Shown: in pieces, positions 20,503 to 28,977 of the stretch
How positions within the stretch are numbered: position 1 is the first letter of the stretch
Layout: the number at the start of each line of letters is the position of its first letter
Assembly: GCF_017086465.1 (NCBI RefSeq)
Contig: NZ_CP070961.1
Coordinates: 496,001-560,000 of the forward strand
Reading direction: 5' to 3'
Length of the DNA: 64,000 bases
From: Nocardioides sp. zg-1228
GTDB taxonomy: Bacteria; Actinomycetota; Actinomycetes; Propionibacteriales; Nocardioidaceae
Translations under genes and position numbers: made by a program
Notes under the pieces: model-generated
Seen by the model: the letters and a program-made list of their open reading frames with translations, nothing else
Database searches by the model: none
Told to the model about the DNA's origin: nothing

Positions 20503-21600
20503 GTGACCGAGCAGCCCAGAGCGATCGACGAGATGAACCCCGACGGTGTGCCGCGCAAGGTCCTCTTCGTCGCGGGCGCCGGCCGCAGCGGCACCAGCAC
20601 GCTGGCCGGCATCGTGTCCCGGCTGGGCATGCACGTGCCGCTGCCCGAGGTGCCGCCCGACGACTCCAACCCGCGCGGCTTCAGCGAGCCGCAGTGGGTC
20701 GTCGACGTGCACGACGAGTGGCTGCGCGAGTCGCTGGTGCAGGTCAGCGACAGCCGGCCCGAGGCGTGGTTCGACACCGGGCGCATCTGCAGCCGCGAGC
20801 CCGCGCGGATCCGGGTCACCGAGTGGCTCGAGCCGCACTTCGAGCACCACCCCGAGCTGGTCGTCAAGGACCCGCGGCTGAGCTGGTTCCTCGGCCTGTG
20901 GCGCGTCGCCGCGATCCGCACCGGAGCCACGCCGGTCTTCGCCACCATGCTGCGCCCGCCCGCCGAGGTGGTCGGCTCCAAGCAGAAGTACTACGCCAAC
21001 AAGCTCGGCTCGGCGCACCTGGCCGCCAGCTGGGTCAACATGCTGCTGCACACCGAGCGCGCCACCCGTCCGGCCGAGGGCGACGGCGGCCGCGTGTTCG
21101 TGCGCTACGAGGACCTGCTCAGCGACTGGGTGCGCACCACGACGGCGCTCGGCCACGCCCTCGACCTGCAGACGATCATCCACACCCGCAGCGACCAGAT
21201 CCGCGAGGTGCACCGCTTCATCGACCCCACCCTGCGCCGGGTCACCGCCACGCTCGACGACCTCGCGCTGCCCCGGCGCCTGCACGAGCTGACCGGGCAG
21301 ACGTGGGAGGAGCTCAACAAGCTGGCCGACGAGGGCGGCGACACCGCCGACGCGCACGCCACCTTCGATCAGCTGCGCGCCGCCTACGTCGACCTCTACG
21401 AGGAGTCCGCGGCCATCAGCCGCTCCACCGCCGAGCACGCCCGCATCCAGGCCCGCCGCCGGGCGCTGCACGAGGCCGCCGAGGCGGGCGGGTCGCGCTC
21501 GCTCGCCGACCGCGTGCCGCACGACGTACGCGCCGCGATCCCGCCGTCGGTGCGTCGCGGGGTGCGCCGGGCGCTCGGGCGCACCCGGGACGAGCAGTGA
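20503..21600 (+). CDS. PAPS-dependent sulfotransferase family protein
   Basis: A 365-residue protein with the 5'-phosphosulfate loop LFVAGAGRSGTSTLAG (about 22-37) and a later 3'-phosphate-type region near FATMLRPPAEVVGSKQKYY. The C-terminal third is helical and charged. It overlaps the following glycosyltransferase by four bases (GTGA), so the two probably act on the same molecule, most simply a sulfated surface glycan or glycolipid. Stf-type enzymes modify such glycolipids in mycobacteria. The acceptor here is unknown. Confidence 0.85.
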   Translation: MTEQPRAIDEMNPDGVPRKVLFVAGAGRSGTSTLAGIVSRLGMHVPLPEVPPDDSNPRGFSEPQWVVDVHDEWLRESLVQVSDSRPEAWFDTGRICSREPARIRVTEWLEPHFEHHPELVVKDPRLSWFLGLWRVAAIRTGATPVFATMLRPPAEVVGSKQKYYANKLGSAHLAASWVNMLLHTERATRPAEGDGGRVFVRYEDLLSDWVRTTTALGHALDLQTIIHTRSDQIREVHRFIDPTLRRVTATLDDLALPRRLHELTGQTWEELNKLADEGGDTADAHATFDQLRAAYVDLYEESAAISRSTAEHARIQARRRALHEAAEAGGSRSLADRVPHDVRAAIPPSVRRGVRRALGRTRDEQ

Positions 21601-22547
21601 CCGTCCCGATCGGCTCCGGGCACGGCCTGACCAACCTCGAGGGCCACACCGACTTCGACCTCGTCTGGCCGTGGAACCGGCCGGGCGGGCTGCGGCCCGG
21701 CGCGACCGCGGTGCTGCGCGTCAAGAACGAGGCGCCCGGCCTCCGCTTCGTGCTGCCGCCGCTGCTGCGGGCCTGCGACCACGTGCTGCTGGTGGACAAC
21801 GGGTCCGACGACGGCACCGGCGAGGAGGCGCTGCGCGTCGCGGCCGAGCACGGGCTCGCCGACCGCTTCACCCTGGAGCACTACCCCTTCCAGGTCGCGC
21901 GGGCCGGAGCCGAGCACCTCTCCGTCAACGAGCGCTCGGTGCACTCGCTGGCCTACTTCTACAACTGGTGCTTCTCCCACGTGCGCACCCGCTACTCCTG
22001 GAAGTGGGACGGCGACATGGTGCTCACCACCGAGGGCGAGGTCTCGATGGCCGACCTGTCGTGGCAGGTGGGCACGGCCGAGGCGGTCATCCGCGTGCCG
22101 CGGCACGGGCTCTACATCGAGTCCGACCAGGTGGCCTACCTCGACCTCGGCCTGCGCAACATCGAGGAGTGGGGCTTCCCGATGAGCCCCGACTACGTCT
22201 ACACCAAGGCCCCGGAGTGGGAGATCCGCACGACGCCCGACCGCATCGAGTCGTTCGCGCTGCCGCAGGGGCTGTGCGTCGAGCTCAAGTGGCTCGACGG
22301 CGACGAGTTCGCCCACTGGACCGACCCCGAGTCGTTCGCCACCTCCATCCGCAATCGCCGCAAGCGCCGTGAGTGGCTGGTCTGGAACGCCCTGCACGAG
22401 GGCCGCGTGCCCGAGGGCGTCGTGCGGATCGAGGCGCCGGCGGGGATCCACGTGGTCGACCACGTCACCCACGAGTGGCTCCCGCGCGCGCCGCGCCCGT
22501 TCGTCGTCGACGACCCCGACCACGCCAAGCTGCACCTGCGCGCCTGA
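21597..22547 (+). CDS. Family 2-type glycosyltransferase
   Basis: A 316-residue GT-A protein. Residues about 40-75 (AVLRVKNEA and VLLVDNGSDDGTGEEAL) bind the nucleotide sugar. WKWDGDMVL (about 135-143) supplies the DxD metal site. It lacks membrane segments. GTG at 21597 overlaps the sulfotransferase stop. The pair forms a small surface-modification operon facing the other glycosyltransferase. Confidence 0.83.
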   Translation: MTVPIGSGHGLTNLEGHTDFDLVWPWNRPGGLRPGATAVLRVKNEAPGLRFVLPPLLRACDHVLLVDNGSDDGTGEEALRVAAEHGLADRFTLEHYPFQVARAGAEHLSVNERSVHSLAYFYNWCFSHVRTRYSWKWDGDMVLTTEGEVSMADLSWQVGTAEAVIRVPRHGLYIESDQVAYLDLGLRNIEEWGFPMSPDYVYTKAPEWEIRTTPDRIESFALPQGLCVELKWLDGDEFAHWTDPESFATSIRNRRKRREWLVWNALHEGRVPEGVVRIEAPAGIHVVDHVTHEWLPRAPRPFVVDDPDHAKLHLRA

Positions 22548-22684
22548 GACCTACTCACGGGTAGCCATTTCCGTGGCACTCGTCACGCGTGCTGGCCGTT
22601 CCGCCGCTGGATCCACGGGCGTACGCTCGCCGTGATCGCAGTAGATCGGTACCCCTCACGGGACTGAAACGAAGAGGTCGCCCC

Positions 22685-23611
22685 ATGACGCACGACCCTG
22701 TCCTCCGCCCGGTGCACCGGGTCGGGGTGATCGGCGCGGGACGCGTCGGCGCCGTCCTGGCCGCCGCCCTCCGCTCCGCCGGCCACGAGGTCGTCGCCGC
22801 CGCGGGCGAGTCCGACGCCTCCCGCCGTCGCATCCACGACCTGCTGCCGGGGGTCGCCGTCGCCAAGCCGACCGACGTCGCCCGAGCCAGCGACCTGCTG
22901 CTGCTCACCGTGCCCGACGACATGCTGTCCAACGTGGTGACCATGCTCGTGGCGAGCGGCGCCGTCCGCGAGGGACAGGTCGTGGCGCACACCAGCGGCC
23001 GCCACGGCCTCGCCGTGCTCGAGCCCGCCAGGCTGGTCGGTGCCCGCACCATCGCCCTCCACCCCGCCATGACCTTCACCGGCACCGAGGTCGACCTGCC
23101 CCGGCTGGCGGGCTGCGTCTTCGGCGTCACCGCCGGCGCGGACGACCGCGCCCTCACCGAGTCGATCGTCGCCGACCTCGGCGGACGCGCGATGTGGGTG
23201 CCCGAGGAGCGCCGCACGCTCTACCACGCGGGCCTCGCGCACGGGGCCAACCACCTCGTCACGCTGGTGGCGGAGGCGATGGAGATCCTCTCCGCCGCCG
23301 GGGCCGACGACCCGGCCGCGACCCTGCGGCCGCTGCTCACCGCCGCGCTCGACAACGCCCTCGAGGACGGCGACGCCGCCCTGACCGGGCCGATCGTGCG
23401 CGGCGACGTGGAGACCGTCCGCGCGCACCTCGCCGACCTCCGCGCCACCGCCCCTCAGACGCTCACGTCCTACCTCGCCATGGCCCACGCCACCCTCGAC
23501 CGTGCGGTCACCGACGGCCGGCTGCTGCCCATCCGTGCGGCGAAGATGCTGCGCGTCCTCGACGACGCAGCCGTCCCGGGCGCCGAAGCCCCCCACCACC
23601 AGCCTCGATGA
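22685..23611 (+). CDS. Rossmann-fold/DUF2520 oxidoreductase upstream of panC
   Basis: A 308-residue NAD(P)-binding protein. GVIGAGRVGAVLAAAL (about 14-29) is a classical GxGxxG nucleotide site. The C-terminal all-helical DUF2520 domain (about 165-300) resembles the 6-phosphogluconate-dehydrogenase-like fold of ketopantoate reductases. Its stop overlaps panC as ATGA, and no separate panE is seen here, so ketopantoate reduction is a reasonable guess but unproven. ATG at 22685 has AAGAGG seven bases upstream. Confidence 0.85.
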   Translation: MTHDPVLRPVHRVGVIGAGRVGAVLAAALRSAGHEVVAAAGESDASRRRIHDLLPGVAVAKPTDVARASDLLLLTVPDDMLSNVVTMLVASGAVREGQVVAHTSGRHGLAVLEPARLVGARTIALHPAMTFTGTEVDLPRLAGCVFGVTAGADDRALTESIVADLGGRAMWVPEERRTLYHAGLAHGANHLVTLVAEAMEILSAAGADDPAATLRPLLTAALDNALEDGDAALTGPIVRGDVETVRAHLADLRATAPQTLTSYLAMAHATLDRAVTDGRLLPIRAAKMLRVLDDAAVPGAEAPHHQPR

Positions 23612-24534
23612 CCACGATCCCCTCACTCGCGTCGACGCGCGAGGAGCTGGCCGGCCTGCTCGCGCGTGCCCGTCGAGAAGGCCGACGGGTGGCCTTCGTC
23701 CCCACCATGGGCGCCCTGCACGACGGCCACGCCAGCCTGATGCGTACGGCGCGGGCCGCCACGGACGGTCCCGTCGTGGTCAGCATCTTCGTCAACCCGA
23801 TGCAGTTCTCCCCGACCGAGGACCTCGACCGCTACCCCCGCACGCTCGATGCCGACCTCGAGGTCTGCGCCGCGGAGGGCGTCGACGTCGTCTTCGCGCC
23901 CGGCGTGGAGGAGATGTATCCGGGCGGCTTCAGCCACGACTCGGTCCACGACGGCGTCACCGTCGCGCCCGGGACGCTGGCCACGATCCTCGACGGCGCC
24001 TCCCGCCCCGGCCACTTCGACGGCGTGCTGACGGTCGTGGCCAAGCTCTTCGGCCTGGTCCGCCCCGACGTCGCGGTGTTCGGCCAGAAGGACTACCAGC
24101 AGCTCGTGCTCGTGCGCCGGATGGTGCGCGACCTGGCAATGGGCATCGACGTGGTCGGGGCCGAGACGGTGCGCGAGCCCGACGGCCTGGCCCTCTCCAG
24201 CCGCAACCGCTACCTCGACGCCCGCGAGCGGCAGGCCGCCACCGCCCTCAGCCGGGCGCTCCTCGCCGCCCGGGCCCGCGCACCGTACGGCGTGCCTGCC
24301 GCGCGCTGGGCCGCGATGTCGGTCCTGAAGGCCGAGCCCGGGCTCGAGCTCGACTACCTCGCCCTGACCTCGCCCGACCTCGGTGAGCCGCCGGAGATGG
24401 GCGAGGGCCGGATCCTGGTCGCCGCCCGCATCGGCACCACCCGGCTGATCGACAACATGGCCATCACGTTCGACCGGGTCGCCGACGGCGGCCCTGCGGC
24501 GGGGACCGCGTCCGCGGCCTCGACCACCACCTGA
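23608..24534 (+). CDS. panC: Pantothenate synthetase
   Basis: A 308-residue ligase that joins pantoate and beta-alanine with ATP hydrolysis to AMP. It is a class I-like nucleotidylyltransferase fold: [15 protein letters not shown] holds the HxGH motif (about 38-41) and ALSSRNRYL the KMSKS equivalent. [10 protein letters not shown] binds the adenylate. ATG at 23608 lies within the stop of the DUF2520 gene. The Thr/Ala-rich C-terminal tail is variable. Confidence 0.96.
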   Translation: MTTIPSLASTREELAGLLARARREGRRVAFVPTMGALHDGHASLMRTARAATDGPVVVSIFVNPMQFSPTEDLDRYPRTLDADLEVCAAEGVDVVFAPGVEEMYPGGFSHDSVHDGVTVAPGTLATILDGASRPGHFDGVLTVVAKLFGLVRPDVAVFGQKDYQQLVLVRRMVRDLAMGIDVVGAETVREPDGLALSSRNRYLDARERQAATALSRALLAARARAPYGVPAARWAAMSVLKAEPGLELDYLALTSPDLGEPPEMGEGRILVAARIGTTRLIDNMAITFDRVADGGPAAGTASAASTTT

Positions 24535-24545
24535 AGGAGCGCCAC

Positions 24546-24962
24546 GTGCTGCGCACGATGATGAAGTCCAAGATCCACCGCGCCACGGTCACCCAGGCCG
24601 ACCTCCACTACGTCGGCTCGGTGACCGTCGACGAGGACCTGCTCGACGCCGCCGACCTGCTGCCGGGCGAGCTCGTCCACATCGTCGACGTCACCAACGG
24701 CGCCCGCCTGGAGACCTACACGATCGCCGGCGAGCGCGGCTCGGGAGTCGTCGGCATCAACGGGGCCGCGGCCCGGCTGGTGCACCCCGGCGACACCGTG
24801 ATCCTCATCGGCTACGGGCAGATGGACACGGCCGAGGCGAAGGGGCTCGTGCCCCATGTGGTCTTCGTCGACGCCGACAACGCGATCGTGGCCACCGGCC
24901 ACGACCCGGCCGAGACGTTCGGCGACCCGTCGCTGGGCCGCGGCGACACGATCGTCGCCTGA
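24546..24962 (+). CDS. panD: Aspartate 1-decarboxylase precursor
   Basis: A 138-residue pro-enzyme that supplies beta-alanine to PanC. Self-cleavage at Gly24-Ser25 (HYVGSVTVD) generates the pyruvoyl cofactor at the same position as in E. coli. The catalytic-region residues INGAAARLV are present. It starts with GTG 11 bases after panC and has GGAGCG upstream. The last dozen residues after the core are loosely conserved; in mycobacteria this tail is where pyrazinoic acid resistance changes occur. Confidence 0.95.
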   Translation: MLRTMMKSKIHRATVTQADLHYVGSVTVDEDLLDAADLLPGELVHIVDVTNGARLETYTIAGERGSGVVGINGAAARLVHPGDTVILIGYGQMDTAEAKGLVPHVVFVDADNAIVATGHDPAETFGDPSLGRGDTIVA

Positions 24963-24970
24963 CCAGCCGA

Positions 24971-24976
24971 TAGCCT
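24971..24976 (+). promoter_or_regulatory. -10 box TAGCCT for nadB (leaderless)
   Basis: TAGCCT ends six bases before the ATG at 24983, so nadB-nadC-coaX can be transcribed apart from the pan genes. Confidence 0.5.
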
Positions 24977-24982
24977 GCGCCG

Positions 24983-26680
24983 ATGACCTCCCGCCGGCCG
25001 GTCCCGGGCCGCCTCCGCGCCCCGGCGCCGGGCTGGACGACCCGCGCCGACGTCGTCGTGGTCGGCTCCGGCATCGCGGGGCTCACCGCCGCTCTCCGCA
25101 TCCACGCCGCCGACCCGGCGCTGCGCCTGCTCGTGGTGACCAAGGACGTCCTCGCGGCCGGGTCGACCCAGTGGGCCCAGGGCGGGATCGCCGCCGCGCT
25201 CGGCCCGGGGGACACTCCCGACCAGCACGAGCGCGACACCCTCGTCGCCGGGGCCGGCGCGTGCGACGCCGACGCCGTGCGCGTCCTGGTCACCGAGGGC
25301 CCCGCGGCCGTCCACGAGCTGATCGCGCTCGGCACCCGCTTCGACCACCATCCCGGCGGCGAGCTCTCGCTGACCCGCGAGGGCGGCCACCACCGCGACC
25401 GGATCGCCCACGCCGGCGGCGACGCCACGGGCGCGGAGATCCAGCGCGCCCTGATCGCCGCCGTCGAGCGCGCCCCGGCGATCGAGGTCGTCCCGCACGC
25501 GCTCGCGGTCGACCTGCTGCGCGCCGCCGACGGCGGCGTCGCCGGCCTGACCCTGCACGTCCTCGGCGAGGGCCAGCACGACGGCGTGGGGGCCGTCCTC
25601 TGCCGTGCCGTCGTGCTCGCCTCCGGCGGCCTGGGCCAGGTCTTCAGCCAGTCCACCAACCCCAGCGTGGCCACCGGCGACGGGATGGCGCTCGCGATGC
25701 GCGCGGGTGCCCGGCTGCGCGACCTGGAGTTCGTCCAGTTCCACCCCACCGTCATGTGGCTCGGCCCCGACTCCCAGGGCCAGCAGCCGCTGGTCTCCGA
25801 GGCGGTGCGCGGCGAGGGGGCGTTCCTGGTCGACGTCGACGGCGTGCGCTTCATGGCGGGCCAGCACGAGCTGGCCGACCTCGCGCCCCGCGACGTGGTC
25901 GCCAAGGCGATCACCCGCCGGATGATCGAGACCGGCCGCCCGCACGTGTGGCTCGACGCCCGCCACCTCGGCGCCGCGTTCTGGCAGAGCCGCTTCCCGA
26001 CCATCCTCGGTGTGTGCCGCGACCACGGGGTCGACCCGGTCACCGAGCTGATCCCCGTGGCGCCCGCCCAGCACTACGCCTCCGGCGGCGTCGCGACCGA
26101 CCTGTGGGGGCGTACGTCCGTCCCCGGGCTCTACGCCACCGGCGAGGTCGCCTGCTCCGGCGTGCACGGCGCCAACCGGCTGGCGTCCAACTCCCTGCTC
26201 GAGGGCCTGGTGTTCTCCCGCCGCATCGCCGACGTGCTGCCCGGCGAGCTGCGCGAGGGGGCCGATCCGGCGCCCGACGAGCGGCCGGCCGGCCTGGTCC
26301 CGGGCGAGCGCCGCCGAGCCCTGCAGGAGACGATGACGAGCCGCGTCGGGGTGCTGCGCCACGCCGCCGGCCTGGCCGAGGCGCTGACCCTGCTCGGCTC
26401 GCTGGACGACGGCGAGGCCGAGGTCGGCCCGCCCGCCTGGGAGACCACCAACCTGCTCACCGTCAGCACCGCGCTCGCCGAGGCCGCTGCGGTGCGCGCC
26501 GAGACCCGCGGCTCGCACTGGCGCGAGGACCACCCCGACCGCGACGACACCCGCGCCGGCCACGTCGACGCGTGGCTCGACCCCGACGGTCGCGTCGCGG
26601 TCGAGTGGACGGCGGCACCCTCCACCGATCCCTCCACCGTCCCCCCGACCGTTCCCCACCCCGCGGAGGTGCCGGCATGA
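24983..26680 (+). CDS. nadB: L-aspartate oxidase
   Basis: A 565-residue flavoenzyme that oxidises L-aspartate to iminoaspartate, the first step of de novo NAD synthesis. It has the FAD site VVVVGSGIAGLTAALR (about 28-43), the substrate region STQWAQGGIAA, and EFVQFHPT plus HGANRLASNSLLEGLVF of the succinate dehydrogenase/fumarate reductase flavoprotein family. The quinolinate synthase gene nadA, which usually precedes it in actinobacteria, is absent here. The stop overlaps nadC (ATGA). Confidence 0.95.
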   Translation: MTSRRPVPGRLRAPAPGWTTRADVVVVGSGIAGLTAALRIHAADPALRLLVVTKDVLAAGSTQWAQGGIAAALGPGDTPDQHERDTLVAGAGACDADAVRVLVTEGPAAVHELIALGTRFDHHPGGELSLTREGGHHRDRIAHAGGDATGAEIQRALIAAVERAPAIEVVPHALAVDLLRAADGGVAGLTLHVLGEGQHDGVGAVLCRAVVLASGGLGQVFSQSTNPSVATGDGMALAMRAGARLRDLEFVQFHPTVMWLGPDSQGQQPLVSEAVRGEGAFLVDVDGVRFMAGQHELADLAPRDVVAKAITRRMIETGRPHVWLDARHLGAAFWQSRFPTILGVCRDHGVDPVTELIPVAPAQHYASGGVATDLWGRTSVPGLYATGEVACSGVHGANRLASNSLLEGLVFSRRIADVLPGELREGADPAPDERPAGLVPGERRRALQETMTSRVGVLRHAAGLAEALTLLGSLDDGEAEVGPPAWETTNLLTVSTALAEAAAVRAETRGSHWREDHPDRDDTRAGHVDAWLDPDGRVAVEWTAAPSTDPSTVPPTVPHPAEVPA

Positions 26681-27606
26681 CCCGCCTCGACGACGTGCCC
26701 GCCGAGGTGCTCGACGACCTGCGCGCCGCCGGGCTCGACCCGAAGCACGTCTGGGACGTCGTGGCCCGGGCTCTCGCCGAGGACCTGCCCGACCCGCGGG
26801 CCGACGACCCGACCAGCTCCTCGACGATCCCGCTCGACGCGCGTGGCGAGGCGGTGTTCGCGGCGCGTGAGCCGGGGGTCGTCGCCGGGCTCGGCGTCGC
26901 CGCCGTCGCGTTCGCCGCCGTGGGCGCCGACGCCACGATCACCGGGCGGCTCCCCGACGGCGCGCGGGTGGCGAAGGGCGACGTCGTGATGCGCGTCCAG
27001 GGCCTGACGCAGCGGATGCTCGTCGCCGAGCGCACGGCGCTCAACCTCGCCTGCCACCTCTCGGGCATCGCCACGGCGACGGCCCGCTGGGTCGACGCGC
27101 TCGAGGGGTCCCCGACCCGGGTGCTCGACACCCGCAAGACGCTGCCCGGCCTGCGCACGCTGCAGAAGTACGCCGTGCGCTGCGGTGGCGGGGTCAACCA
27201 CCGCTCGAGCCTGCAGGACATGGCGATGGTCAAGGACAACCACGTCGTCGCGGCCGGGGGCGTGCTGCCCGCGCTCGAGGCCATCCGCGGCCGCCACCCC
27301 GGCCTGCCCGTGGAGGTCGAGGTCACCACGCTCGACCAGCTCGAGGAGCTGCTCGCGCTGCCCGAGCCGCCCGAGCGGGTCCTGCTCGACAACATGGGCG
27401 ACGACCTGATGGCCGAGGCCGTGCGCCGCACGGCGGGGCGGGTGCCGCTGGAGGCGAGCGGCGGCATCACGCTCGAGCGGGCCGCCCGCATCGGCGCGAC
27501 CGGCGTCGACTTCGTCTCGGTGGGGGCGCTCACCCACTCGGTCGTCGTCCTCGACATCGGCATGGACCTCCTGCCGGCCCCGACTCCCGCGGAGGTGCTG
27601 CCATGA
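26677..27606 (+). CDS. nadC: Quinolinate phosphoribosyltransferase (carboxylating)
   Basis: A 309-residue enzyme that converts quinolinate and PRPP to nicotinate mononucleotide. The quinolinate-binding stretch LDTRKTLPGLRTLQKYAVRCGGG and the loop MVKDNH are intact, as is the C-terminal LEASGGITLERAARIGATGVDF barrel end. It is coupled by ATGA overlaps to nadB upstream and coaX downstream. Length matches the family. Confidence 0.95.
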   Translation: MTRLDDVPAEVLDDLRAAGLDPKHVWDVVARALAEDLPDPRADDPTSSSTIPLDARGEAVFAAREPGVVAGLGVAAVAFAAVGADATITGRLPDGARVAKGDVVMRVQGLTQRMLVAERTALNLACHLSGIATATARWVDALEGSPTRVLDTRKTLPGLRTLQKYAVRCGGGVNHRSSLQDMAMVKDNHVVAAGGVLPALEAIRGRHPGLPVEVEVTTLDQLEELLALPEPPERVLLDNMGDDLMAEAVRRTAGRVPLEASGGITLERAARIGATGVDFVSVGALTHSVVVLDIGMDLLPAPTPAEVLP

Positions 27607-28373
27607 CGCTGCTCGCCGTCGACATCGGCAACAGCCACACGTGCGTCGGCCTCCTCGACGGCGAGGAGGTCACCGCGCACTGGCGGGTCAACACCGACGA
27701 GCGCCGCACCGCCGACGAGTGGTCGGTGCTGCTGCGCGGGCTGGTCGCCGAGCGGATCCACGACGTCGACGGCGTGGCCGTGTGCGCCACCGTGCCCGCC
27801 GTGCTGCACGAGTGGCGCGAGATGCTCGAGCGCCACTTCGGCGACGTCCGTGCCATCGTCGTCGAGCCCGGCGTGCGCACCGGCATCCCGGTCCTGATGG
27901 ACAACCCCCGCGAGGTCGGTACCGACCGGATCGTCAACTCGCTGGCCGCCGCGACGCTCTACGGCGGCCCGGCGATCGTGGTCGACTTCGGCACCGCGAC
28001 GACGTTCGACGTGGTCAACGCCAAGGGCCAGTACGTCGGCGGCGCGATCTCGCCGGGCATCGAGATCTCGCTCGAGGCGCTGGGCCGCCGCGGCGCGCAG
28101 CTGCGCAAGGTCGAGCTCGCCAGGCCGCGGTCGGTCATCGCCAAGAACACCGTCGAGGCGCTGCAGAGCGGGATGGTCTTCGGGGTCGCGGCGCAGGTGG
28201 AGGGCCTGGTGGCGCGGATGGTCGCCGAGCTCGGGGTCGCATCCGAGGACGTCACCGTGATCTCCACCGGGCACCTGGCCGCGCTGCTCGTCGAGGACTG
28301 CGGCTGTTTCACCGTGCATTCCCCGTGGCTCACCCTCCAGGGATTGCGATTGGTGTTCGAACGCAATTCCTGA
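27603..28373 (+). CDS. coaX: Type III pantothenate kinase
   Basis: A 256-residue kinase that phosphorylates pantothenate, the first committed step to CoA, and is not feedback-inhibited in this type. It has LLAVDIGNSHTCVGL for phosphate binding, GTDRIVNSLAA, and VVDFGTATTFDVV with the catalytic Asp. It is coupled to nadC by an ATGA overlap, which places CoA and NAD synthesis on one message. In mycobacteria coaX directly follows panCD; here nadBC is inserted. The stop codon forms part of an AT-rich hairpin. Confidence 0.94.
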   Translation: MTLLAVDIGNSHTCVGLLDGEEVTAHWRVNTDERRTADEWSVLLRGLVAERIHDVDGVAVCATVPAVLHEWREMLERHFGDVRAIVVEPGVRTGIPVLMDNPREVGTDRIVNSLAAATLYGGPAIVVDFGTATTFDVVNAKGQYVGGAISPGIEISLEALGRRGAQLRKVELARPRSVIAKNTVEALQSGMVFGVAAQVEGLVARMVAELGVASEDVTVISTGHLAALLVEDCGCFTVHSPWLTLQGLRLVFERNS

Positions 28374-28393
28374 ATTGCGACGTCAGGAATTGC
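28362..28393 (+). terminator. AT-rich overlapping hairpins after coaX
   Basis: Two mutually exclusive stems share this site. CGCAATT/AATTGCG (28362-28379, 4-base loop) competes with GCAATTCCTGA/TCAGGAATTGC (28363-28393, 11 perfect bp, 9-base loop). The longer stem is followed by CTGCTCCTTTT, giving a plausible intrinsic terminator that spans the coaX stop. The low GC is striking for this genome. Confidence 0.55.
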
Positions 28394-28473
28394 CTGCTCC
28401 TTTTGCGCCCGCTCGCGTTGTGCTGCCAGACTGTTCTTTGTCCGTAATTCAGGTAAAGGAAGAGGAATCGGCC

Positions 28474-28809
28474 ATGGCGCAAAAGGTAAACATCGTGCTC
28501 GTCGACGACCTCGACGGCACCGAGGCCACCGAGACCGTCTCCTTCGGCCTCGACGGCACCACCTACGAGATCGACCTCAACGACGCCAACGCCGCCGCGC
28601 TCCGTGAGGCCCTGAGCGGCTACGTGGGCCACGCCCGCAAGGTGGCCGGCGGCGGCCGACGCACCCGCCGCTCGTCGGGCGGGTCCGCCTCGTCGTCGTC
28701 CTCGAACACCAAGGACGTGCGCGAGTGGGCCAAGGCGCAGGGCATGGAGGTCTCCGAGCGCGGCCGGATCTCCGCCGACGTGCAGCAGGCCTACGACGCC
28801 GCCCACTGA
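28474..28809 (+). CDS. lsr2: Lsr2-like nucleoid-associated xenogeneic silencer
   Basis: A 111-residue protein of the Lsr2 family, which coats AT-rich DNA and silences foreign genes. The N-terminal dimer domain (MAQKVNIVLVDDLDG, about 1-58) is joined by an Arg/Ser-rich linker (61-79) to the C-terminal DNA-binding domain, whose minor-groove AT-hook-like R96-G-R98 is intact. ATG at 28474 follows AGGAAGAGG at about the usual distance. The 100-base gap upstream is unusually AT-rich, so Lsr2 may bind its own promoter. It precedes clpC, as in mycobacteria (with lysS missing here). Confidence 0.94.
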   Translation: MAQKVNIVLVDDLDGTEATETVSFGLDGTTYEIDLNDANAAALREALSGYVGHARKVAGGGRRTRRSSGGSASSSSSNTKDVREWAKAQGMEVSERGRISADVQQAYDAAH

Positions 28810-28847
28810 GGCGGACCACCCCGCGCGGCGGGCGGCGACGCTCGCGG

Positions 28848-28870
28848 CCCGTTCGCTGTGAGCGGACGGG
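28848..28870. promoter_or_regulatory. ClgR-type operator upstream of clpC
   Basis: CCCGTTCGCT-GTG-AGCGGACGGG is an inverted repeat with one mismatch per 10-base arm. It contains GTTCGC-N5-GCGGAC, the CGC-N5-GCG pattern described for ClgR, and mirrors the element before lon. It could also serve as the lsr2 terminator stem. Confidence 0.6.
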
Positions 28871-28884
28871 CTCGTCGCTGGGGT

Positions 28885-28912
28885 GGGAACACGTAGGCTG
28901 ATGTCGGGCGTT
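28885..28912 (+). promoter_or_regulatory. SigH/SigR-like promoter upstream of clpC
   Basis: GGGAACA (28885-28891), 17 bases, then CGTT (28909-28912) resembles the thiol-stress ECF promoter consensus of the SigH/SigR group. A vegetative-looking TAGGCT box (28894-28899) lies within the spacer. clpC is a known SigH/SigR and ClgR target in other actinobacteria. Confidence 0.5.
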
Positions 28913-28977
28913 GAGCCCAGTGTCCGCACCCCGGCCCCGTGCCGGACCCGCGGACCCGCAGACGTAGAGGAGCGCAC

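Noticed and set aside
22551-22564. CTACTCACGGGTAG near-palindrome before the DUF2520-panC operon
   Set aside because: It recalls some TetR-family fatty-acid operators, but the arms have a mismatch, it lies 120 bases from the start, and I cannot tie it to a regulator.
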